A DNA stretch of 17,214 nucleotides, taken from assembly GCA_015499985.1 (NCBI GenBank), contig JAAAUF010000879.1:1-17214 (forward strand), read 5' to 3'. Numbering within the stretch: position 1 is the stretch's first letter; each line of letters begins with the position of its first letter. The notes under the pieces were generated by a model. That model was not told the origin of the DNA and ran no database searches. It saw only the letters and a program-made list of their open reading frames with translations. This document shows, piece after piece, positions 11,201 to 17,214 of this stretch. This stretch comes from Haplosporangium gracile (lineage: Eukaryota > Mortierellomycota > Mortierellomycetes > Mortierellales > Mortierellaceae). The translations under genes and the position numbers were made by a program.

Positions 11201-14200
11201 TTAAAAGAGTGGCAATAGCAATGGTTAGACCTGCAATATGCCTTACGATGTTGTCAATTCACACTTCATATTGATCACTTCGTTTCCTACCTCATCTGTC
11301 TTCAGGATAACTTCCAAAGGGATAGGCAGAGGTCCGGTGGAGGTATCGTTGCTTTCGTTGACATAACTCATGTAATGGTAAAGGTTGAACAGGATCTTCC
11401 GTACAACCTCAAACTTGCCTAGTTTTGTTCATCACATTCAGTTATAGTGAAGTTAGTACCTTTAGAATATTATTTTGAAGTAAAATATGCACAAAGCAGA
11501 AAACAATAATCCTACCCCACATGAAAAATTCGACCAAGAGATTTGGGTGGTAGTCGGCAAGTGGTCCGTGCATCGACGACAGGGCGTGCTGGAGAGTCGG
11601 GGCCATTTTGAACTCTTCAAAGCCAGGGGCGATGGTCATGTAATCCTCGCTAAGCCATTTGCTATAGAGCAGCATCGTGCCTCCAGCACCGACAGAAAGG
11701 GTGCCCATATCCAGCCATGCGATGGACGAGATTGGGTGGTTGACGAAGGAAGGTATGTTGATGTTAAGAAATCGTTCCCAGATGGTCGGACTTGTGACAA
11801 GCTCTGTACGCTGTTGCGAATACATCGAGACTGTGCTCTCGAATGCCACCGCGAGATTATGTCTGGCGTCGGCAGTTACCATCCAGTCTAAGTCATAGAT
11901 CTCTGAGAGGCGCGTGAACTTTGACTCCAATCGACCGATCGCCCTTCCTCCTACTGAGCCCCAAATCTCTAGGTCGCTCATCCTATTGCCATTTGGGTAG
12001 ACTACAGCAGGTCGAAACAACCGTTTGTTAATTCTCAGACCAGATGACCTGTTCATTGTCATACCATTCAGCGCGATATCCTGGCGTGTCACATACCTAA
12101 AGCAAGTTTTCCGTTCGCTCCACATTGGAAGAGTTGAAGATTCTCCTTTATGGGTATACTCTCTGCCTTGCGCCAGACGCGCTCGCCTGGGTGGAGATGA
12201 AAGTCGTGTGCACATTCCCAGTAAGAAATGTTGGCCTGATCCTCGGAGTGTGTGGCAAAGACGCTCATGTGGGTCGAGTGCAGAGACTTGGGCAATGTGC
12301 CAGCAAATGACTCGACGGTAACAGCGTGCTTGATCACTGAAGGCGGGAGATTCTCCTTGGAAAACAAAGTAGGCTTTCCGTCGTCCGTTCGTTGCCATGT
12401 AAATACTGTGTTGTTCTTGGTACTGAATCCCAAGATGTAGCGACGCCATGATACGTTTGTCGTTTTCTTCCCAGACTGTCCAATCTCTTCTATCAAAAAT
12501 GGTATTTCGAAAGAATCCAGAAGTATCAAGGGGAACTCGGGCTCATAATCCGGCAAATCCAAGGTTGCTGTGCATTCAGCATTCTTCTCAGCTGTATAGA
12601 GTGTGACCCTTGAGCCATCATACACCATGAACGATCCTCCTTCCCAAGCTGGAGTAACCAACTTTACGTCTCGAGCGCCTATTGGAAGTGAGCCAACCTC
12701 GACTAATCCAGCCGCTACTCTATGTCCAAACTGCGATGAAAAGGAACGTGTTATTAATTCTTTCGGTGTCCGCATTGTGAAAAACACGCATGGGAAGGAC
12801 ATTTATGAGATGTTGCTTACTCTAGGCGTCTTTAGCTTCCAAAGTGAAATATCACCCAGATCTCCGACAGACGTAAAGCACAACTGACGGTGGTCCTTCA
12901 CAATCGCCTTGATCCGACTTTGTTGACCGGTCCATGATTGCCTCAAGCTGAGTCCCGCCAGAGTGTTTGCGCTGTCAAACAGTTCCATCATGTTGACTGA
13001 AAAACAGCTCACCCGCCCCTCGTGGCTTTGTCCAACAATAACGACGTCCGCGGGTATTCCTATGTTTGAACGAAAGCGTGATAAATAATTGGTGCCGCGT
13101 TGAGACGCCATTCACAAACACCATCTTCGCAATAACTTTCTCGCGCTTTTACCTCTTGATCTCGCCAGGGCAGTGTCGTGGTAAGCAATGATGTTTCGCA
13201 TGAAGAAAGATGATTCCAGCGGCGTGACGGCCTGCGAGATGCGCAATACAATGAGAACTTTTGGCAGCCGCTGAGGTACTTTGCCGAGATTCTATTTCAG
13301 CACAAATTGAAATGATGAAGGCTGAGAACGATGAGAGAGTAGGTAGTCCCAGAGCACATGCATTTCTCCTGAAAAACATACTTGAACACCCCAGATGACC
13401 ATGGAGCCGTCGCCTTGGATCTGGAAGAAGAGGTCTGACGTATCCCGCACAATCTCTTTCAACTTGCGCAAGCGAATGCTATTGGCGTCGTTGTTCTTGT
13501 CCACAGTCTTGCTGGCAGCATATTCTACGGCCATCGCGAACTCCATGCCGTCTAGAGCATGAATTGGGTATTGTGTGGTGGTTTGTTGCTGTGAAACAAG
13601 CCATTGGTTGGGGTCAATGATGGCGCAGATTGACATGGACTCTGGCTGCAGAAGTATGAGTGGCGACCAAATGCGACAAATTCCGTCCCGAGCCATTGTG
13701 AATAGTACATTGATAGAATCGTCCAATGACCTAGTTGTTTTGCACGAAGCCTGTTAGTCTGACATACAATCCGGTTTTTTCAGGTGCGGAGGAAATTGTT
13801 ACATCGAGATAAGTGATGTATGATACATACGCCGAGCTTGTTTTCTCTTTGCGCCATGAAAAGTTTGTCACTGCTCTTGGATGAGGCAAGTAGAAGAAAC
13901 CAAAGTCGATGTCTTCGCCTATTGAGGTGAGGAGTAAAATACAGTTAGTGAATTATCCACATGAGAACCAGTTATTGGGCACCATCCGTTCGCGTACGTA
14001 CCCTTATGTTGGCGCCAAATCTTTACAAGACGGTCGTTCTAATGGAAAGCGCAACAACATTGGATGAGTGAGGGGACATGCAGCCACCTTAGTTGCTATA
14101 TCTGGTATATGGCAAAGAAAACAAGACATAGGGCTTACCTTTGCCATCGATGCAAATAATTTGCCGTTCGGTGAGAACTGGATAAGGTCAATGCATGATC

Positions 14201-15224
14201 CTTGCCTAAAAGAAGTAAACGGTGACTACTCGTTAGTATGTTTCAACAGCGTGCAAAACGGCAGAGGAATCAAGAAAGCTTGAATCGCAGTACGGCTATT
14301 ACTTTTGTTGCCAAAGCTGACTCCACTGACTGTCCTGCTGACCCCATAGCGTAAGATAGTCGCCTCCAGTCAGTAGGCGGCCTAACGGGGTAAAAAAATA
14401 AATACACGGAAGTGACATTTCGTGTCAGAGCTGTGTTTGCTTCATTGTTCATCCAGAACTGGTTATGGCAAGAAGACAAGAGCCGTTACCATCGTTCCTC
14501 CACGCGAGTGAGGCAATCCCTTCGCATTCCAACGTTGCATGGATATCCCATGCAGGGATCTAACATATTGATTTAACGGCACAGAGAGCGAACAATTGTG
14601 TCAACGATAGATGCAATCTTCTGGATTATAATCTGGATAGCGCCATCCTTTTTGCAAACAACGCGTGAGATCTGTCTACCTTTTCACCTTCGTTGACGAT
14701 TGTCTTTGGCGCGTACAAGAGAACATGAAAATCTGTCGTGACTGCGATCTACATGGTTCAAAGAAAGAGAATCCCACGGTGTAGAAAAGCCGCTCAGTCA
14801 GCAACTAAGAGGTTAAAGACCTGAAAGAAACAGACAAAAGACGACAACAAGGCCAATCTTTTTAAGAGCAAGATACATGCCTTTCCGTCAAACTCTGACA
14901 TAACAACTGCAGACACAATTTGGTTTTGGTTCTCCTTGGAATGGCGTTGCAGGAACAAGATTTGGATGGGCTTGAAGGAATCATCGCAAATAACGACTGA
15001 GTCTGTTGCCGCGTAGAGCTATGAGAGAGCGTATATTTTTTATTGGTAAAGGTGTGTTAGGAATGGGTGGCGAGTTTAGCTGCAGCGCTGTGGCGAAAAA
15101 AAGTCGCGGCTGGTGACGATGAAGAGGAAAAAGTTACGATGTATCGCCTCGAATGGTAGCTGGCTGAATGGATGCTCTGGAGGGATGCGCATGTCTTTCC
15201 TGGACAGACTTGCTGGAGCAGCAT
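5280..15224 (-). CDS. RAV1: Rav1/DMXL (rabconnectin-3 alpha) V-ATPase assembly factor, 29 exons, 2394 aa
   Basis: Large WD40 scaffold of the RAVE/rabconnectin-3 complex, which promotes reassembly of V1 onto Vo of the vacuolar/endosomal H+-ATPase. Exons from the start: 15224-15138, 15018-14881, 14748-14680, 14559-14490, 14381-14303, 14205-14139, 14038-14002, 13918-13831, 13730-13382, 13291-13153, 13059-12821, 12730-12097, 12001-11516, 11418-11291, 11197-11136, 11047-10915, 10826-10671, 10582-10478, 10376-10130, 10024-9908, 9807-9683, 9603-8329, 8228-7891, 7803-7548, 7443-6341, 6242-5899, 5800-5673, 5575-5483, 5372-5280 (7185 nt, phases consistent). The N-terminus MLLQQVCPGKTCASLQ joins LYAATDSVVI, matching the family start. 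Residues 30 to about 450 are WD40 blades (SLAWRNDGRLLTGGD, LIQFSPNGKLFASMAKNDRL). About 455-1185 is the Rav1 C-type domain, including TAALKNAFALLGKQRFAYAA. Residues 1291-1539 are tandem repeats. Acidic (2001-2023) and His-rich (2072-2084) inserts precede a C-terminal propeller (about 2120-2394) ending YTCGPSGFIRAKRK. Closer to animal DMXL architecture than to the 1357-aa yeast Rav1. Confidence 0.95.
5873..5894. repeat. (CAA)7 microsatellite next to a splice donor
   Basis: Seven CAA units (TTG on the transcribed strand) sit in the intron between the DMXL exons 6242-5899 and 5800-5673, starting four bases after the GTACGT donor begins. The repeat is intronic, so length changes would not alter the protein, but they lie close to the 5' splice site. 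Confidence 0.8.
8542..9288 (-). repeat. Six tandem GMSLMGGFK...FDFDSFG repeat units in the DMXL protein
   Basis: Within the single 1275-nt exon 9603-8329, a unit of about 38-50 residues recurs six times, starting near residues 1291, 1341, 1379, 1420, 1465 and 1510 (nucleotides 9288, 9138, 9024, 8901, 8766, 8631). Each unit has a head like GMSLMGGFK, a Ser/Pro/Thr linker such as TAPSSDVSSG, and a tail like TFDFDSFGS. The first unit is divergent (SMSFRGGLR ... ILNFDDFG). Heads and tails are strongly kept while linkers vary. The segment is flanked by Rav1-domain and C-terminal DMXL sequence, so it is an insert in a hinge region. I do not know its binding partner. Confidence 0.9.
14749..14880 (-). 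other. Probable GC-AG intron in the DMXL gene
   Basis: The exon ending ...FDGK at 14881 is followed on the minus strand by GCATGT rather than GT. The next exon opens at 14748 with ATC, giving FDGK-IAVTTDFHVLLYAP, which keeps the phase and looks like a normal WD40 strand. A competing GT-AG solution also stays in frame: donor GT at 14876-14875 and acceptor CAG ending at 14742. It would replace IAV by AF. The GC-AG version fits the blade pattern better; RNA evidence would decide. Confidence 0.6.
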
Positions 15225-16092
15225 GGCTTGTTGAAGAAGGAGGTCGCAAGTTTGGCGTCAGTGAAAGGGCAATGAGTGTGTGTGCTGTGAGTTGAAAGCG
15301 AGTGGTTTTGTATGAGGAAAACGTAGTAAACTGCAACAAAAGAAGTGAAAAGAAACTAGGGCAGGGGAGGGGAGAAGTCGAAGGGTGAGGGTGAAAGAGC
15401 GACTATCGGGTTGGAAGAAGGTCAAAGGATAAGGGTGTAAGGGTTGAGGGTGTGTGAGCGAAGGGAAGGGAAGGAGAGAAGGAAGAGAGCGTACGGAGAA
15501 ATCACATACAAAAATCGTATGCCCGGGACATGGGCATGGAAAGAAAGAAATCGACATCATTAAAAAGGCAGTCGCAGTTGACCAAAAGATGATCAAGTCA
15601 AGGCGATCAAAGTGAGCTTGCATGGTCAGAAAGCAGACTTCTGTTGCATACAAAAGACAAGTCCAGTTGTGCATAGGACAGAGACAGAGGCACAGGCAGA
15701 TGATGCAAAAGGGGGAAAAAAAGGGGCCCCCCGTATCCTTGCTTTCCTTTTTTCTTGTCGTCGGGCTGATCCTGGTCATCTTTTTTTCCCTTCTTCTTCT
15801 TCCTCCTCCTCGTTGTCTTTCTTCTTCTTCCTTCTCCTCGTTGTCTTTCTTTCTCTTCCCTTTTCCCTCTTTTTCCTTGTCCTGTTCACTTTCCTCTCTT
15901 CTCCGTCCATCTCTTCCCTTCAACTCCACCCCATTTTACGTCCCCTATCATTACCGTAGCTTATTTCTTTTTTTTTTATACTTTTTTTTCGTGTCCAGCC
16001 TGGACGCATATCACGACTTTTCGCACACACTAACACCTTCATTAACAAGAACAACAAAAACAAAAGAACCAAAAAAGACAAGATACGCAGCC
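15225..16092. promoter_or_regulatory. Divergent (head-to-head) promoter region
   Basis: The 868 bp between the minus-strand DMXL start (15224) and the plus-strand start (16093) must hold both promoters. It is compositionally symmetrical: 15344-15500 is purine-rich on the plus strand (pyrimidine-rich for the DMXL transcript), and 15770-15960 is pyrimidine-rich on the plus strand. Pyrimidine-rich leaders are common at fungal promoters. I see no clear TATA box. Several long frames cross this region, but they are low-complexity by-products of the tracts. Confidence 0.65.
15770..15957 (+). repeat. Polypyrimidine tract with an internal direct duplication
   Basis: Nearly uninterrupted C/T sequence precedes the plus-strand gene. 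The 16-mer TCCTCGTTGTCTTTCT occurs at 15807-15822 and again at 15835-15850 (28-nt spacing), showing a local tandem duplication. Such homopurine-homopyrimidine DNA can act as a promoter element or 5' leader. Confidence 0.7.
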
Positions 16093-16752
16093 ATGTCCCA
16101 CTCCAGAGCTAACAACGATAGCGCCGATCTGGAACACCTCGAACTTACCGAGGACGTCGTCGCCTCCTCTCCAGACGAATCCCGTTTCGAATCTCCACCT
16201 ATTCATATCGACCCTCGACGAGTGTCGATCAACTCGGTCGATTCGACCTCTTCCAACACAACCGTCAAATACCACCCTCGCCCTCCCCAAGCTTCAGAGC
16301 CCTCATCTTCATCCTACACCAGACCTGCAGCCTCCCTTCGACTCTCATCCAGTGGATCAATTGGTTCCGCTGCTCGACGACCGAAGTCGTCCCCTTCTTA
16401 TAGACATTCCACAGCAGGACCGCCCACTTCGACTCAGAGCAGTCGACGACGACGCTCGCAAGCTGGAAGACCAGGTTCGACTCGATCTTCTGTTCGCCAC
16501 CGTAACCGTTCATCAGATATTGAGGAAGAGACCTCAGAGAACGACTCGGATGATCGTATTGAAACTAGATCCAGTTACAGCAACCTTCGCCGTGGTGACT
16601 CGAGACGATCCGTTCGCCTTCACACGGAAGACGAGGTGGATGGTCGGTCGTTTGATGAGCAGGGAAGATATTCTGCCGGACACTCAGGGGACGACCATAA
16701 CGATGACGATGAGAGCGATATCGAGCCCGTGACGCTGAAAGACCGCCAAGAG
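16093..16752 (+). CDS. 5' exon of an unidentified protein, perhaps a VNX1-like vacuolar antiporter (partial)
   Basis: The ATG at 16093 sits in a good context (gccATGtcc) after a pyrimidine-rich leader and opens 220 codons ending exactly at GAG|GTATGT. The protein begins MSHSRANNDSADLEHLEL. It is Ser/Arg/Pro-rich and apparently disordered, with basic patches (SSRRRRSQAGR), then an acidic stretch (HNDDDESDIE) and the end PVTLKDRQE. There is no domain or membrane segment in this exon. From general familiarity, acidic sequence followed by a TLKDRQE-like motif resembles the cytosolic N-terminus of fungal VNX1-type vacuolar cation/H+ antiporters, where the transmembrane part follows. That identity is tentative. 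The frame is open upstream to 15622, but that part is low-complexity leader. The rest of the gene lies in unclear sequence or beyond the window. Confidence 0.75.
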
Positions 16753-17160
16753 GTATGTCTATTTTTTTTACTACTGCTTCTAATGCGCATACATGAGCAT
16801 GCCCTACTTGCCCTCTTTTTCCCCACAGAAAGCATGCATGTCGCGAGTCTGCTGGGCACACATCAACAGGCCATGGGAGTGCGTGCCTATCTCTGTTACC
16901 CCTGAGAACAAGTCTCTCGTGACTTGTAGGCCAGCCTCTCTCTGTGCACCGTTAGTCCTCTTTTGGTTTGCCGCGGGGGAATAGGGGGGGTCACACACAC
17001 ATACATCATATCTTTATGCGCACCCCTGTTGATTGTTCCTGAGTGCCCCTATGCTTCGGTCACACTGGCACTAGCCTTGAACACCCCTGAGGAAAGTCGC
17101 CACAGCTGCGACTACCACCACAACAATCCCTTCAAATGACGACAACCAGCCGGGCTTTCA

Positions 17161-17163
<3 letters not shown>
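16753..17163 (+). other. Unresolved intron / possible second exon
   Basis: A good short intron could span 16753-16828: GTATGT donor, CTAAT at about 16780, pyrimidine tract, CCCCACAG acceptor. Reading on in phase 0 gives an open frame starting KACMSRVCWAHINRP and ending with a stop at 16982-16984. This peptide is Cys-rich and unlike the continuation expected for a VNX1-type protein, so it may not be a real exon. The alternative is one long intron running past the window end. Positions 16985-17163 show no coding signal. Confidence 0.4.

Positions 17164-17214
<51 letters not shown>
17164..17214. repeat. (CT)n microsatellite at the window end
   Basis: About 25 uninterrupted CT units fill the last 51 bases and run off the edge. 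A perfect dinucleotide run at a sequence end suggests that the source contig may stop here because of assembly failure in the repeat. Confidence 0.95.

Noticed and set aside
15076..15339. Alternative first exon of the DMXL gene with an internal ATG giving MRIPPEHPFSQLPF
   Set aside because: In that frame the GTAACT donor falls in phase 1 and cannot join the phase-0 exon at 15018. The ATG at 15224 in another frame gives a phase-0 join and a family-like N-terminus.
15381..15460. Telomere-like G-rich AGGGT/AAGGGT motifs
   Set aside because: The units are irregular and part of a general purine-rich tract upstream of the DMXL gene; there is no TTAGGG array.
15258..15929. 223-codon minus-strand frame in the divergent promoter
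   Set aside because: It consists of Glu/Lys/Arg and Phe/Leu runs produced by purine/pyrimidine tracts, with no domain, and it overlaps the leader regions of two real genes.
15622..16092. Upstream extension of the plus-strand gene frame
   Set aside because: The extension is a Phe/Leu/Ser low-complexity translation of the polypyrimidine tract, and the ATG at 16093 has a good context.
1..17214. CRISPR arrays, insertion sequences, tRNA or rRNA genes
   Set aside because: I found no regularly spaced identical repeats, transposase motifs, terminal inverted repeats or cloverleaf-like segments. The tandem repeats seen are either coding (DMXL) or simple sequence.

Overview
This is intron-rich eukaryotic DNA, almost certainly from a filamentous, early-diverging fungus. 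A Mortierella-like Mucoromycota member is my best guess from protein flavour, intron style and pyrimidine-rich leaders, but the sequence does not prove it. There are 33 confidently placed short spliceosomal introns (79-171 nt). Nearly all end in TAG, and CTAAC/CTAAT branch-like motifs are visible in several. I see no bacterial operon, phage, transposon, CRISPR array, tRNA or rRNA.

Layout. Positions 1-869 hold no convincing gene. Then come three genes on the minus strand. DRS1/DDX27-type DEAD-box ribosome-biogenesis helicase (870-3989) has 6 exons and encodes 837 aa. A single-exon mitochondrial-type MoaC molybdopterin-precursor synthase (4238-4993) encodes 251 aa. A very large Rav1/DMXL (rabconnectin-3 alpha) protein (5280-15224) has 29 exons and encodes 2394 aa. 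The spacers between them are only 248 and 286 bp. An 868-bp head-to-head intergenic region (15225-16092) separates the DMXL gene from a plus-strand gene starting at 16093. Only the first, disordered 220-codon exon of that gene is clear. The window ends inside a (CT)n microsatellite.

All three complete genes were rebuilt exon by exon. The joined exons give open frames whose lengths are exact multiples of three (2514, 756 and 7185 nt), which is strong internal support for the splice sites.

How the genes relate. DRS1 (nucleolus, 60S assembly), MoaC (mitochondrial molybdenum cofactor step) and Rav1/DMXL (V-ATPase assembly) belong to unrelated pathways, so the co-orientation looks like compact packing rather than an operon. 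The divergent partner of the DMXL gene may encode a vacuolar VNX1-like cation/H+ antiporter. If so, a V-ATPase assembly factor and a user of the proton gradient would share one promoter region; this is tentative. No novel defence or mobile system is visible. The most interesting points are a six-unit tandem peptide repeat inside the DMXL protein, the retained DMXL-type C-terminal WD40 domain, a GC-AG intron with a competing in-frame GT-AG pair, and the strong TAG 3' splice-site bias.
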